A stretch of DNA of 64,000 nt from Stratiolaelaps scimitus (Eukaryota > Arthropoda > Arachnida > Mesostigmata > Laelapidae): NCBI GenBank assembly GCA_019614645.1, contig JABWDB010000002.1, forward strand, positions 21,751,501-21,815,500. Direction: 5' to 3'. Positions 1 to 13,959 of the stretch are shown here, in pieces (position 1 is the first letter of the stretch; every line of letters begins with the position of its first letter). The notes below the pieces were generated by a model. The model saw only the letters and a list, made by a program, of their open reading frames with translations. It ran no database searches and had not been told where the DNA came from. A program made the position numbers and the translations under genes.

Positions 1-751
1 TAGACGATGATTCGGTCGCGTCAAACCCGACAACGGCGACAGCAGCAGCAGTAGCAACAACAACAACAACAATTATACTACAGTATCCGCTGCTGTTCTG
101 TGAGCTGGTGCTACGGCCTGATCCGACTTGACTCGGGCACTCCAGCAAGTTACTCCACTCCACTCTACGCTATGTCACTCACTCACTCCTCACCCAGCCA
201 GGCACTCAGGCGTTGGCCTCCTCGTACAAACTACAAAATATCCATCTATCTAGCTATTATCTATCTGTCTATCGTTGCCTCGTTCGCCTTCCCGTTCACC
301 CGCTCGTTCATCGTCGCGATATTTGCAGTGTGACTCTCTCTCACTCTCTGTATGTTACCAGCGTACGTGTGGTATGGCAACTGCAATGGCAAGAAGCACT
401 CTGCTCACAGAGGAGCCGAAAGATGTAAGCAGAGCAAAACGAAAAAAGAGGCGGAGCAAGAAGCGCCCGCCTCGGGCGCAACTGCCTGATCGCTGGCGCT
501 CGCGCCGGTGCTCGTCATTCTCGCTGGTGGTGGTCTTTGCGTACTCGATCTTGGATCTTCTTGGCTGCTCAACTGCTGCTGCTGCTGTTCGCTTACCCTC
601 GTCGTCGGCCGACGAGTAGCCGCAGCAGCTGTTCTTGCCTCGTTCGTCCGTCGATGTAACTTCCATAACAGAAGTTATTCATTTTCTCTCTTTCATATTC
701 GCCAACTGATTCTGGCTAGTGTCTTTTTTTTTTGCCGCAGATGTGGTATCT

Positions 752-771
752 TCACACACACACACACACAC
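752..771. repeat. (CA)n microsatellite
   Basis: This is a pure CA run of about 10 units, preceded by a poly-T stretch (about 725-733). Confidence 0.85.
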
Positions 772-2163
772 ACTCACACCCGAGCGTCTTTTCTTCTTCA
801 TCCTCGTCGTCGTCCTTCATTCTCCTCTTCGGCTTCAGCTTGTACCACCAGTAGCAGCAGCAGCACCGAACCTGCTCTTTCGTAGATGATGATATATCTG
901 CAGTCGTCAAAGGCGATCGTCACTGCTCCTTTCAAACGCACGCACACGCACGCTGGCTTCCCTTGCGGTGTCCTCTCGCGCTGCCACTCGTCGTCGTGTC
1001 TTCTCACATTTTAAATCTTCGCGGGCAGACAGCCGGACCGACGTACAGACAGCGCGTCGTAAGCAGCAGACGATAATCGTCGTTTGATTGATACGACACG
1101 CGGCAATATACAGCAGCGTACCACACCGTGCGCGGAAATCTTCGACGGCTGCCTTTTGAATTTGAATCATGCTCTCCCCCTCCGATCAGATCGGGTCGAA
1201 TCGAGGCGGATTGCAGGAGCGGCCGTCGTTCATTGCTGTGGCCAATGGACGGACACCTTGTTGGTCAGTCGAGAGACGGCCACTGAGCCTCTGTCTGACA
1301 TGCTCCTCCATTACATCACCGTGCTGTTTGGCGGCGTGGATAGCTGTGGCGAGTGCGCCAAACTGGGCCACACCCTAATTTCTGTTCCAGCACATTTCCC
1401 ACGTAGCTTCTCATGGAGGAAGGTTGCACTTTTTTCAAGGTGACCTCAAGACTTGTTTGTCTTTACGAGGTCTTCTTTAAAGATGATATGAATAGACGAA
1501 GTCGTTGAAGTTGGATGTATGCTAACCAATTCAGATATTTGCACCTCGCCGGCTGTCATCATGAGTTGCTGGGGATAGACGGATTAATAAACAGTACGGA
1601 ACGACCTTTAGGATAATTTAAAATAATGTAGATTTAGTTCTTCTCAGACGATCTGGTTAATCGTCTGGAAGCAACAAAACCCATAGACGTGCTTAGGCTG
1701 AATTTCAGTTGCGTGTGCTCTCACTCCGCGGTGCCCTTCTATACGTAAGTATACTTCAAAGACATGTATAGCCAGCTGGCTGCCTTTATCGCCACGGAAG
1801 CTGACTTAAGATTCGCGGCCTTAAATATCGTATACGTGTTCGCTTATTGTCCTGGCCACGTCCGCCACAACGTCATCTCGCTGTCTCTAACTACCGATAT
1901 GAGCAGATCTAGTCAAGGCATAAGTGATACCTACAGTTGGATAAAATGCCAATGTCTCCTACCTGTTAGTTTTCTGTCTCATGTTCATTCTAACTTTGAT
2001 CATCATGAAGAAGTCGATTTAAATTCAGCTTCATTTTCTCTATCAACCTCGCTCTCGACCTTTTGTATCGGCAAGATGCACAACGATCCCAGCTGGAAAA
2101 AGCTTTAATCAACCGGCTACACTTCCTCCCGTCCTTGGCAAAGTTGTTTAAGGGATATAATAC

Positions 2164-2189
2164 TATATATATATATATATATATATATA
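2164..2189. repeat. (TA)n microsatellite
   Basis: This is a pure TA run of about 13 units, one of some twenty similar TA tracts (18-26 bases) scattered through the window. Confidence 0.85.
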
Positions 2190-2875
2190 ATGTCTGCTCG
2201 TCGTCGACATCTCCACTCGTGGTTGACATGTCCACAAGTCCCCAAGAGTACCGCTCCTTCATCGCCGCTTGATTCACCTTGATTTCGTTTACCTGTCCAC
2301 CGATTTAAGTTAGTAGCTGGATCGCTTAGCAGCAGCAGCAGCCGCAGCAATCACAGTCGCACGACTATTTGATTGTGTGCGATCCATGATGCAATGAGCA
2401 ATGGCTGTATGCGCCTATGTGCTGTCGCTCTCTGACCATCACTACTCTCTCTCTCTCACTCTCCATATCTGTCTCGTGTGGTACGTGTGTTGTTAGCGTT
2501 GATCGTGTGGCAGATCGTAGCGGCTTCTCTCCTCTTGATTTTGATTTCGGTTCTAATACATCTCGAGCCATCTCTGCGTTTCGTCGAGAAGAAAGGGCCC
2601 AACGGTGGAAAAGCGGACCCGATAGCGGCAGGCAACGCGCAACGAAAACGCGCGCACTGCAGAAGCTGGGAGAGCGTCCGGCACTCTGCCGTCACCCGGG
2701 GGGATCTGTTGAGCCGAGTCGGGCCGAACTGCTGTTACCCGATCTGGTACTCGACGAACGAATCACGACCATATTTGAAGATCAACTGATGACAAGGAAA
2801 TCTTAATGAGACGACGGCGACGTCGACAACGACAACGATTCAAACGAAGTCAAGGGAAGCAAAGGATGATAGATA

Positions 2876-2903
2876 GAAAGAAAGAAATAAAGAAAGAAAG
2901 AAA
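2876..2903. repeat. (GAAA)n tetranucleotide repeat
   Basis: GAAA units with one AAT interruption follow a GATA-like start. No gene is nearby. Confidence 0.75.
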
Positions 2904-3079
2904 TCGACGTCGCGGACACAAATGCAGAAGAAAACGAAAACGAACAGGTAAATGATAATAAAATTCCACACAACATCATAATAATAATAACGCCATTACG
3001 ACGGTTGGCTTGCCGGCGTCAACGGCGGATTGAGTGGTTCTACAGCGGCGGTCAGGCTGATTCGCTTTAGCGACACAAA

Positions 3080-3098
3080 CTCTCTCTCTCTCTCTCTC
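3080..3098. repeat. (CT)n microsatellite
   Basis: This is a pure CT run of about 9 units. Confidence 0.8.
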
Positions 3099-6000
3099 CC
3101 CGTCTCTGGTAAAACTCTCGGCGGTAGCGGTAGGCCTCAATCGCGCGCTATATCGTATCGCTGCTGCCTGTAGTCGCCGGTTGTTGTTATTGTCGTTGTC
3201 GTCGTCGTCGTCGTTGTCGTCTAGTATAATAGTAATAGTAGCGGTATTGCTGTCGACAACGAGTCGACTGCCGGTGGTGGGGCTAACAGAACGAGCAGAT
3301 ATATATGCACGAGTTCGTAAAAATAAGTGACGCAAGTGTCCTCTTCATTCTACGTTCCTCCGTCCGACTGTCGCTCGCTGTGACGGTGAAACATGGCTTC
3401 CTGATGAACAGCGCCGTCAAGATGAGAATCGCTTCGACGCTAAACATCGGGTGATGATGATGATTGTGACGATGATAACGAAAAGCACGAGAAGGGGAAA
3501 GATAACCAATGGTGACATAGGACACGCGGTGTCATTGTGTACATCGTGGTATACGCGGTGTTCTCGTGCATGGCTTTCTCAGTAGCCAGGGTCGGGGCAA
3601 AGCGCGTGGACACCATGTGTCGGAAGGGAGCGTCTCATAGGTCGCTCGGCAAAGCGTCGTGTTATTGACAAATACAATTACTGCTGAATCTTCTCCACCA
3701 CGTAATCATGAATGGGATGACGGGGACCATGGCGGGGCCTGCAAGTTGACTTGCTCCATTGGCTTGGCCTACCTACCCAACCACTGACTCCGCTTAACGT
3801 AACTCATTCGTATGCGTTCGTACGAGCGTCATATTCAGTGCTATGCAGGACGACCCCACCCAAGTGGTGGACTTACGCACTTCATCCGCGCCCCGCAGGC
3901 GATTGGCACAGAGCAGGCGCGTGGCAGAAACCGATCATGGCGGCGTTAGCGTAGCGGGGTGAGCTGCCGCGACCGGATACCGGATCGTGTAGAGAAGTCG
4001 GATCACAGTCGGATCGAATGAAGAAAGCTCTCTTCTGTTCGGATTGCCGTTCGTGTTGCTTGCACGGATATCGGGCCAATGGATGGATCGTTGTGGATCA
4101 ATGAATTACGGTTCTTCTTCATCTTCTCGTTGTTTCTTCTTCTGCTGCTCCTGCCGCGGTCATTTTCGTCTTTTTCTGTTTCTCAAGACGACGCGAACTT
4201 CTGGAACACTGACACGTACGCACACCTACCGCACACGAACACGGATTTCACTTCTTTGCTGCTGGTTTTCATTCGGCGGCCTCTTGGGACCCCCCTCCTT
4301 GCCCCACCCTCTCTTCTGATCGTCACCGTCATCGGTTCGATTTTGTTCGCTCGTGTTCGGTTCCCATCGGCGCCATCATCGTACGCGCCATGCAAATAGT
4401 TACTATTATATATATATATATACACACACGATTATACTCACACCGCCACCCCAGTCCAACCCCACCCTCCGCATGATGCTGATGGTAATAATGATGGTCA
4501 CATATCCACGAGCGAAAGCGGCGGCGGCGGCGGCGTCGTCGTCAGCATCGACAGGAGCAACAAACAACAGTTCGGTTGAGGTAGTACTATTGCTGCTGCT
4601 GCTGCTGTGTGCCACCGCTTCTATTGGACAGATCGTAGCAGGCGCGAGGCAACTCGTTGCCGCTGCCGTGACTATCGATCGGCTGGTGCCAATGCATCGC
4701 CTATGGTATCTGCTCTGTCGGTGTGCCGGCTAGCTCCTGTTGTTACTAACTGGCGGCGGCGGCGGCGGCCCGTTGTATTAGTGGCATGTGTCCATCCGTT
4801 TGTACAGTGGTGCCAATTTCCAGCAGGAGCACAGGCATCGAATTGATGGCTGCTGTTCCTGTGAGAGAAAGAGAGATAGAGAGACTGGGAACGAGAAGGG
4901 CCGAACGATGAAGCAGTGAAGCCGGAATGGCCGCTCGCCGATGACAGTAGCCGTTGCTCGTAGTCAACGGTGAGGTAAGAGAACTGATGATGATGATGGC
5001 GATGATGACGATGATGGTAGTGATGCCAAACAGAAGCGCGTGCCACGACGGCCGCTGTTAGTTCGGCTGCTACCGCTGCTCGAAGCAATTGGATACTCAC
5101 TCGATGGCACCCGCGTGCGGCCAGCCATGGCCAGCCGCGTTGGCCGAGCGCGCTGGCGAAGTGAAACACAAAAGGTGAAGGTAGACACATTAAATAGCCG
5201 CGGACGCAGTCAGTGGACGTGGAGCGGCGCCGGAACGGAAGAGAAACGTAAATGACGCTGCCCTTCTGCTGAAACCAACTGTCGCTTCCTAAACGCCGTC
5301 GCCGCCGCCGCCACCTCCAACTCCACCTCCGCAACAGCAGCAGCAGCAGCGGGGCTCGCGTATGTTACGTGGTACCGGCTGTCGGCACAAGACGAATCGT
5401 CTGGATGTATAGACAAGCAGATGATTGGCTTCTGATCTTCATCATATTTGTTACTGTTATTGCTGAAAGTCGTCGTTCGTGGCGTTGCCTCCTCTCGCAT
5501 TAGGTTAGCTGTTATTGATCGGACACACTAGCATCACTACTACTATACTACGAGCCGATTATTAATGTGGTGATGGAATTACCCTAAGACGTATGTCCAG
5601 ATCAAGCGATGCGTGAGAATTTAGCAATACGTGAACCGGAGAGGTCAGTGAAGGACCGAAGTGACTTTGCTTGTTAGCAAGCAGTCGGAAAGGTGTCATG
5701 TAAATTCAAACAGGGGAGATTTATAATCGATGTTGGATTTTCGTCAGATCAGCTTCTAAAGTGAGTGCGGTCAGCAAACGTCAGAATAGGGTCATATAAG
5801 TAGACTGATGTAGAGGAAACATATGTACACCTTCTTTATTTTCTGCTGGTCCGTAGCTGAGGTCGTTGATCCTCGTAGAGCTTCAGCATTGCAGGCGAGT
5901 TACGCTTAAGATGGTATGTGTGTGTACTAGAGAGAGAGAAGATGCAAATCTACCCTTAGCGAACACTGCCAGTTGACGAGATTCACCGGATCCACCCCAT

Positions 6001-8000
6001 TGAGCGCTTAATTGCTTGCGCACGTGATAATCGAGGCGGAAAAAGCATGCAATGGACTCTGAGATTGATAGAAGCGGAATCTGACGCGAATACAGGAGAA
6101 TGCAATACAGATCTCCATCTAGAGGTTGATTTATTTCGGGAATCTCAGGGCTCATCAGTTGTCCTCCGAAGTCTTAGCGGCCGCCGCCACCGCCTTGAAG
6201 TTGAAACGAAGGCTCTAACTGTACAAGCGGATTTGCGCTGGCTGAGCGAATGGATGTTTGCATCGTCGACACCGAGGTTGCCGCCGAGGTTGACGATGTT
6301 GCTGGTGTCGGAGCTGGTGAGTCGAATATTATTAGCACGCCCGTGTGTTCCGATCGAGATAAATTCAGAGAGGGCGGTAGAGAAGAAAAAAAATACTGTC
6401 GAAATCTCTCGACAAAAAAGCAAGCCACCGGCGAGCTGCCTACAGACATTTCATACCGTCGAGTGGATCTCATCCTCTGTGATCATGTGATCCATGTTCA
6501 CACTCATTCTCTGGCAGCAGAACTGAGACTGACATAGATAGATGCAGAGACAGACAGTAGTAGTAGGTGGAGTATGACGAGTTTGAATGTGGTGATGTGC
6601 TGATGATGAGCAACAGCAGCAGCAGCCACCACCGTCGCATCAGCATCGTGCGTCTATGTGTGGAGATGCCTCTGGCTGTTCGCCCTGAGCTGTGCATGTG
6701 TGGAACGATGTATAGTAGTCGTAATAGTATTAGCAGTTGTCGTAGTACTTCATCCTATGCGATGGATGATCGCTCCACGCACAGCAAAACAGATGGCTGG
6801 CTGGATGACCGACCGGATCGGCTCGGAGCGAGGAGCCCCACTGATCTCATCTGGCATCTCGAACAGCAGCGGCGGACGAACAGCGTTTGCCGGTATTGAG
6901 CGCGTATAGAAATCATATCAGCACCAAGCACCACCGCTGCCATGGCTCTTACTCAAATATACTACATATCATTTCTAGCACTACTTGCATTGTCACGACA
7001 ACCAGCGCCAGTCAGCAGTCCATTCGTGTGAGGCTCTCATCTCGAAGCATCTTATTGCACTGCTATCTATTTATAGGTATGCAATGCATTTATATGTACG
7101 CATCTACGAATGATCCACCTCCCTCTTTATGTTTACTATATATGACAATGACTTGTTGTAGTTCGCATCTTGTTGCTATTTGCTCATGTGGGGCTAAGAG
7201 CGTCACCGCTGTGTGCGTTATGAATTACGTACAGTGCAAAACAACGGTGCATTCGGCCGTCGCTGGGTGATACCCACATAAAATTTCCCTTCGAATTATT
7301 CATTTGCCATTGTCCGTATCGCGGCGGATCTGTTCCGTTCGTTGGCCAGCTACCGATCGACCAGTGTGCGGCATTCAGCGTACGGCATCTCCATGGCAGC
7401 TTGCTATTCATCATACATCGCGTCAATCGTCACAGCCCTGTCGCGCATCAGATCTGGATCAGATCTCCGCTGATTCATCGACATCATCGTTTGCTTCCTC
7501 CGAACGATCGATGGCCACGCACTCCACGGTGCACACCGCCACTTCGAGCTGAAAATTCGGCACCCTCTAGCATTCACTAGCAGCGATGTCTATGCGACAG
7601 CTTCGCGTGGCCTCGGCTAACCGGGCCGGCCGGGCTGGATTCGACTCTTTTGCGTCCGTGAATCGGCTCAACCATTATCATCGGTCTGTGTCTCGCTGTC
7701 GGGTGGCGACAGCGAGCTACATAGATAGATATAAGGGGGAAGCATCAGCATTGATATAAGCACCTTACCAGCAGCAGCAGCAACAGCACCAGAACACTAG
7801 CTGCAGCATCGGCCGTCGAGCCGCCGTATCGGCCGTGTCTATCGATGCTTTTCTCGTCTCGATGGGATGATCACTCCGTGAGGTGAGCTGCCAATTGGTT
7901 AGCGATGAACGTTCGGGTGATGATAACGTCGTTCCTCGATCGAATCTCCGCATTGAGCAGCGGCGGCAGCTGCTGATGTCCGTCCGTTCGTCTGTCCAAG

Positions 8001-8042
8001 GTGCTGCTGCTGCTGTTGTTGCTGTTGCTGCTGCTGCTGCTG
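8001..8042. repeat. (CTG)n/(GTT)n microsatellite
   Basis: CTG units with GTT variants give a poly-Leu frame on one strand and a poly-Gln frame on the other (about 7899-8198). The Gln tract is not accompanied by any recognisable domain, so I treat it as a repeat and not as a gene. Confidence 0.8.
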
Positions 8043-8555
8043 ATCTGGCGGTTTGCCCGCCGATCTTTGCTGCAGAGCGCTCTGCACCGAGCCAGCCGTC
8101 CAGTCAGCGATAGACTGACCGAGCGGACCGACGAGTGTGTCGTTGCTGAAGGGCGCGCGACTTGCACGCGAAGAGAGCATCCGCGGAGAGGCAGACAAGC
8201 AGCAAGACGGCTTGTGTCAGCTTTCCACCGTGTCGTCGATGTCTCGACCGCATTTTTCCTTGGACGAGCCACTGGACAAGCAAACGTCGAGCAGCGGTCG
8301 TGTGAACAATCGTTGTTTGAAGGGTGACCGATATGTTCGCAAAGACATAATAAGCATTTGTTGCATTTATCTATACATATCTATCTATGACGAGATACGT
8401 TAAACTATGACGAAGTTTAGGGGATCGCGTAAGCTATGTTTAGTAATTAATTCAGACGATTGTGATCGGTGTTCGTATGCTAATGGTAGCCACTGTGTTA
8501 ATTTTCGTCTCTTTACAACACAACGATTGACTTAATATTGTTATTCCCAGTTCAA

Positions 8556-8586
8556 CAATTGTTGCCCGAGCTGAGGGCAACAATTG
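8556..8586. repeat. perfect 12-bp stem-loop
   Basis: CAATTGTTGCCC at 8556-8567 pairs without mismatch with GGGCAACAATTG at 8575-8586 around a 7-base loop (gagctga). After a 3-by-3 internal loop there are three more pairs (TTG/CAA). It is too short to be a typical pre-miRNA. It could be an RNA structure or a chance palindrome. No gene context was found. Confidence 0.45.
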
Positions 8587-11500
8587 GCCAACGTCAGTGC
8601 ACTGTTGAAATTTTCTCGTCTCAACTTCGTCCATCGCCCTGGGGCAGATCGGTCTTCTTATGAAGCAAGCCGACAGCGGTTCCGTGGACGTTAAATGTTT
8701 AAGGTCCGAGAGTCAGCCCGAGAAAGTTTAGTTTAGATGGATCGTGGAGTAACTGGAAGAGCCTCCTTCAGCTGGAATATGGGCGCGGTTTAACGGCGCG
8801 ATTTCCACCAGAGGAGCCCGTCGAGATGTGCCGCTTGCCGTGATCACGCCCCATACGCGTCACCTTGTGTTGATGCCGATCATAGGCGGTTGCACTGATT
8901 AGTCAGTTCTCTTGCTCTCCCGTTGTAGTGAGGTAGTTTTCCGATTTCTCCCTCTTGTGTTCGACGTCAGGGGATGGATAGTCCAGTATCAGCAGCAGCT
9001 ATAGCAGAGACCGAAGCTGAAGGGTGGGTCACACTTGCCAATCGCTGGGTGTCAGATACAGGCTGGCACAAACATACAGAGGCGCTCGGACGAGAGCATT
9101 TACTCGTACGGGCCCATACATACATATATACACGCATTACCTCGTCCGCCGCCGTCTTTCTCCTCTTCCTCTGAAGTATCATCGCCATCATCCTTCTGCT
9201 CTGTAAGTTGACTTCTGTTCTGCTGTCGCAGCCGATTCAGCTTCTGCTGCTGCCGTTCCTACATATGCCACCGTATTCCGAACGAAGGCCCAAACATTGC
9301 CGAGAACGAGAACCCCAAGCCGCCGTCACCGCCGTCATGGTGATGAAGCCGCCGCCGCCGCTGCCGCAGCAACAGGCCAATGCAGAAAACCGCCGTCGGC
9401 AATTACGGCGATCTTTACATCGCCGAATCATCGGCTCTTCTTCTACTTCATCGTCGACTCTAGCGAGGGATGCCGCGACGTCGAATATCGAACCGCCAAA
9501 TATCGAGCGGGCTATTGCTCCGTACGCGGCGACGGCAGCGGCCACCACCACCACCACCAAACGGTAGAATCGACCCCCGGGGGGGGGAGGGAGGGAATAT
9601 CGATTAACTCGATCGGCCCTCGATGCCATCGGATCGCTCGCTCCTCGTCTGACTGTCTGTCCGTCTGACTGACTGACTGCCTGCCTGCCTCCGGTCAGCA
9701 GCAGGCTTGATTCTCGCTACCTCTACGTCTGATATGAAATGGCCGAACTAAAGTCGACTGTCAGTGACGGCGGGCCGGTCAGACTGGACACCGCGAGAGC
9801 AGAGAGAGAGATGAACGAGAGGAAAATAGGGGGAACTGCGTCGAGATGCAGTTCAATCCACTCGACAGGTTACTCTGCTCGGCCGACAGTACGCTCTACC
9901 ATTGCTGCTAGCTGACTAACCAGCCAGCCAGCCAGCTAGCCTGCCTGCCTGGCTGCTTGCTGTTTCCACCAGGTCCCTATTGACGACGACGACGACATCA
10001 AGTGAACTACGCCAGAAGGAATAGGATAACCGGCAGGAGTTGACCGTGAGCTCTATTGCTGCTGCTGCTGCTGCTACCAACAAGCGCCACGAGGGAACCA
10101 TTGCTACTGGCTCTGATCATTGCGCCTATTCCTATTGCTGTTCGCTGCTGTTTCTCGTCTTTCATTCCTTTCCAGTCACCGTTGTTGTGATCTGCGATTA
10201 TCAGCCATTGGAAAACGCGTGGGGACGGGCGGCGACGAAGGAAGCCAGCCATTCAGCCAGAAAGGCTAACTTACCACTTCTTCGGAGCACTAACAACAAC
10301 AGCAACAACAACAACTACAGCCGAAGCAGAGCGGAGCCGTCTTGAGTGGTGACCATGACAGCGCCACCGTCGACAAGAAGAAGTTGTACGGCAAGCACTA
10401 CGGCTACTCCAGCAGCAGCAGCTTAGACGCTGGTGGTGCAACGACGTCTGGCCGTCCAGCGAAGAACTTCAAACGACAGCAGCAGAGACAGCAGCTTCGA
10501 AGAGCGCGGATAAGAACTTCTCGTGTATCTGCCAGTTCGGGGGGGACACATACTATACGAAAATGAACACATGCTGCAAATCAACAGCCAGCGGCTAATG
10601 GTGCGCTCAGGTAGGCTGACCAATGTGTCGCTAGCCAGCGACAGTCTAACGACTAGACAACGATAATATAAGCTGCTATTATATTAAATATAGCAAACGT
10701 GGTGTGCTATGAACTTTTTTTTTGTCGATATGGGCCACCCTATTAGAGGTACACGAAGCCCAAGCACATTGGGGAGTAGATTGGTAGATAGTGTACTACT
10801 GATTGATGATAAATATACCATAGAAGAGTACTTGCCAAGTCGCACCCTAGTTACTAACAAAGAATACGGAACAGTACTACGGGTGCAAGTTACATACAAA
10901 TGGTGGACGACAGAGTCGCATGTTGACAGAAGTCGGATCTCGGTGCCTCTATTCTCTTTGCGTTCCAGGAACTGCGGTGCTTTTCGGTAATGATTTAGCT
11001 TCACAGTGCTTGCTGATACTGTGGTTCGAAAATTGTAATTCGGTAAAGCAAAATTCGAGATTTCGAAAAAAAACACATCGGCCCAGTGAAATTACGCTGC
11101 GAAGGATGGGAAGTTAGTGGGAGCTATATTGATCTATTGTCGACATGTCAGGGTATGGAACAGACACTGACAATGAACGACGCCGCATACGATGCCGCAT
11201 ATTGTTCGCTGCGAACATGATTCTTCAACGTACCCCGGGCGGATATCGCTCATTGTCTGAACTAAAGCAAATTACAATTGAGAATGAAATTGCAGAAGTA
11301 AGCATCATCTTCAGCGGGCAGTTGACGGTGCTCACGTTCGACATGAAGATAGACAGATACATAACGGGATACGTCGAGCGGATTAAGATCGAAAGCAAGA
11401 CAAAGTGCAAGAAAAACCTGGAGTCCCGTTCGATATCTCTTTATAGTAGATATTGCTGCCGCCGCCGTCGCCGCTACCGCTATTCATTGTACCTAGTAGC

Positions 11501-13178
11501 TGGTCAGCGGTCGCTGTGCCGCTAAAATCGGCATGAAGGTGAAGGAAACCGATCAAGGCGGGAGAGCTCCTTTGTTAGCTCCGGCGAGGCTTCGACTTTG
11601 TCAGCTATATCAACAACTTCTGCACTGCTGGTGAAGTGCAGAAGTGAAGAGGTGAAGCAAAAGTACAGAAGTAAGAACCGCGAAGGAAGACCACGATCGC
11701 CACAGCAGCAGCCGCAACTCTCGTAGCCAGCATCTCTCTTCAACGACAACAACAACAACAACGGTACCGACGGCGACGACGACGCCGATGACGAGAAAGC
11801 TGCATCAGCTTGAAGAGTAATTTATTTCCACATTTACTTGGCTGTGTATGAGTGAGCGCGTCTATATATCTGACTGTATGTCTGCGGGTCCGTCCGCCTC
11901 ACCCGCTCACCCTTAGCGGCTGAGCTGTATGTGTCCGCGTATCCGATCCGAGATTGTATGGGTCTGTCCGCATCTATGTGTGTCTGCATGTATATATGTG
12001 CCCGCGCCCGTCTGCTTGCCTTCATTTGTACTTCGCTACCAGCAGGTATAATGGTGCATATATATATATATATGCGACTAGCCGCTGCGGCCGCTGGATA
12101 AGTTGAGCCTCCAGCTGGACACGGAGGTGCTGCTGCTGCTGTTGCTACTTCTCCGGTCGCCTGCCTCGGCTCTTGCTACCAACAGCCAATAAGTCAGTAC
12201 AGTCAACAGCACAGGGCTGTAGCGTCCATCCATCCATCGTGCGAAGTTGAACACTGGTGGTGTAACTGCCGCACTTGTTACCGCTGTTGGTTTGCCCCTG
12301 CCAGCGTCCGTCGATGTGAGAGTCGAAGTTTGGAAGGCGACGCCGCCGACGACGACGACAACGACGAACGTGAAACGCCTGTTGCTGCTGCTGCTGCTGT
12401 TGGTGGATAGATTGGATCTTGGTCGGCCGGGTAGCGTTGTAAGTTGTGTTGCCCAAATGACATTCGGGGAGGTCATCGGGGCGGAGCGTATCGCTGCAGC
12501 GGATGTCAAGAGAGCGGCAAGTTGCCACGCGGCAGCGAGACAGAGATAGATGGATAGAATGAAAGGGACAGCCCGGTTCAAGTGGTGCCGTCCCGTTCTG
12601 AAGTTAGCGCCGTGCACGCACGCACGCAAGCAAATTCAACTTAGCCACCCCGGCAGACATCTGCACCAGCATCTCACCCCTGTTGCTATGTTGCTGTTTC
12701 GATGCTGCTGCTGCTGGCTAAAGAACGAGTCAAGCAGCCAATCAGCAGTAGAAGCGCAGCAGCAACAACAATCCACTAGATAGGCCCAGAAAATCTGTAG
12801 CAAATATTTTTCGCCCTTAGGGAGAACGAACGTATAGTACATATACAATTTGTGTCTGTGTTCGCTGACACACAGACACCAACATATAATACACAGCCAA
12901 ATAGACACTTACAATGATGATGATGATGAAGATTATGCTAATGATGATGATGATGCTTGCGTTGTTCTCTCTTACTAAGCCATACAGCCTCACCCTATAT
13001 GCGAACGGATATGGGCCTTGCAACAATAGTAAGCACCTTGTGGCTGAGCACGGTGTCGACATCAGCTTTATACCTAAATATAACACTTGGGAGATATATA
13101 TATATATAAATATATATATATATTAACCAGTGAAAAAGGCATATCATTACTACAATATATCATAAAACATAGAACACA

Positions 13179-13226
13179 AACTTGAACCGACATATATATA
13201 TATATATGTATCTGCCGGTTCAAGTT
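13179..13226. repeat. inverted repeat enclosing a TA tract
   Basis: AACTTGAACCG at 13179-13189 is perfectly complementary to CGGTTCAAGTT at 13216-13226. The enclosed CA(TA)n sequence can pair with itself after one mismatch, giving a nearly continuous stem of about 20 base pairs or more. Two uninterrupted unique-sequence arms flanking a microsatellite are less likely by chance than the TA tract alone. Confidence 0.45.
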
Positions 13227-13512
13227 CTTTCTCTGATGAGTGTCGGGACACCTGTAGGACAACCGTTTTCGAGATGGTCGTGCGTTACGTTATTTCGGGC
13301 TCGATAGTTGAACAGGGAAAGCACAAGTGACAACAGAACAGAGTTGCTTGTAAATCGATTTCCAGATGCGTGCACAGCTGTTGGCACTTGTTATTCGCTG
13401 TTGCTGTTGTTGCGCTTGTTACAATGCGAGTACTACATCGTCGAACGCCCCCACGGTCCCGAATTCAGACGCATTGCTGCTCCGCTCGACAAATCTCCTT
13501 GGCGGTGCACGA

Positions 13513-13560
13513 CATCTATAGCTGTTGCTGTTGTTGTTGTTGTTGTTGTTGTTGTTGTAG
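13513..13560. repeat. (TTG/GTT)n microsatellite
   Basis: This is a run of TGTTGTTG units with a few CTG variants, lying less than 400 bases before the CCG tract. It accounts for the poly-Val and poly-Cys frames here. Confidence 0.85.
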
Positions 13561-13894
13561 CTGTTATCATCATGTTTGCAATTTTGTCACACTCGTGGCA
13601 GTAGTATGTATCACAGTAGTATTTGTTATTGTTCTAGTGTCCAGCCATCACGCTCGTTTACCATGAGCACGATTCGCTTCTTCTACAATTTCTACGCCGG
13701 TCCTCTCGTGCTTCTTGTTTTTGTGTCCGCGCGGGCGTTAGTCGCGCGCCGGCTGCTCCCAGTAGTTCCAGCCTATACTCTGCCTCCCGGGTGTCGGTCG
13801 CTCGCTCGCTCGATCCGTCCCTCTGCCTCGGATCTCCCTTCTGTTCGACGTCCGTAAAACCGAAGCCGAAGAAACAGAAGCCGCGTTGTAGAAG

Positions 13895-13901
13895 CCACCA
13901 C

Positions 13902-13959
<58 letters not shown>

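Larger units (their letters stand above)
1..8555. other. non-coding, microsatellite-rich; no gene recognised
   Basis: Open frames here reach about 220 codons (4672-5334, - strand) but their translations are Arg, Ser and Ala runs without family resemblance, and many overlap in opposite frames. Contents seen: CAG/CAA cluster (41-73), CA (752-771), TA (2164-2189, about 4405-4421), GAAA (2876-2903), CT (3080-3098), TCG/TTG run (about 3181-3222), GGC runs (about 4519-4535 and 4751-4769), CAG (about 5329-5350) and CTG (8001-8042). No splice-consistent exon of the dve-like gene was found. Confidence 0.6.

Noticed and set aside
4405..4424. TA tracts as TATA boxes or promoters
   Set aside because: They are microsatellites without an associated initiator, transcript start or gene.
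7899..8198. Poly-Gln frame (-) as a transcription factor exon
   Set aside because: It is only a CAG/CAA microsatellite translation; no adjoining domain or splice structure was seen.
10684..11076. Frames at 10684-11076 (-) and 10709-10990 (+) as transposon remnants
   Set aside because: They read less repetitively than most, but I could match neither to a transposase or reverse-transcriptase motif, and no terminal repeats were seen.
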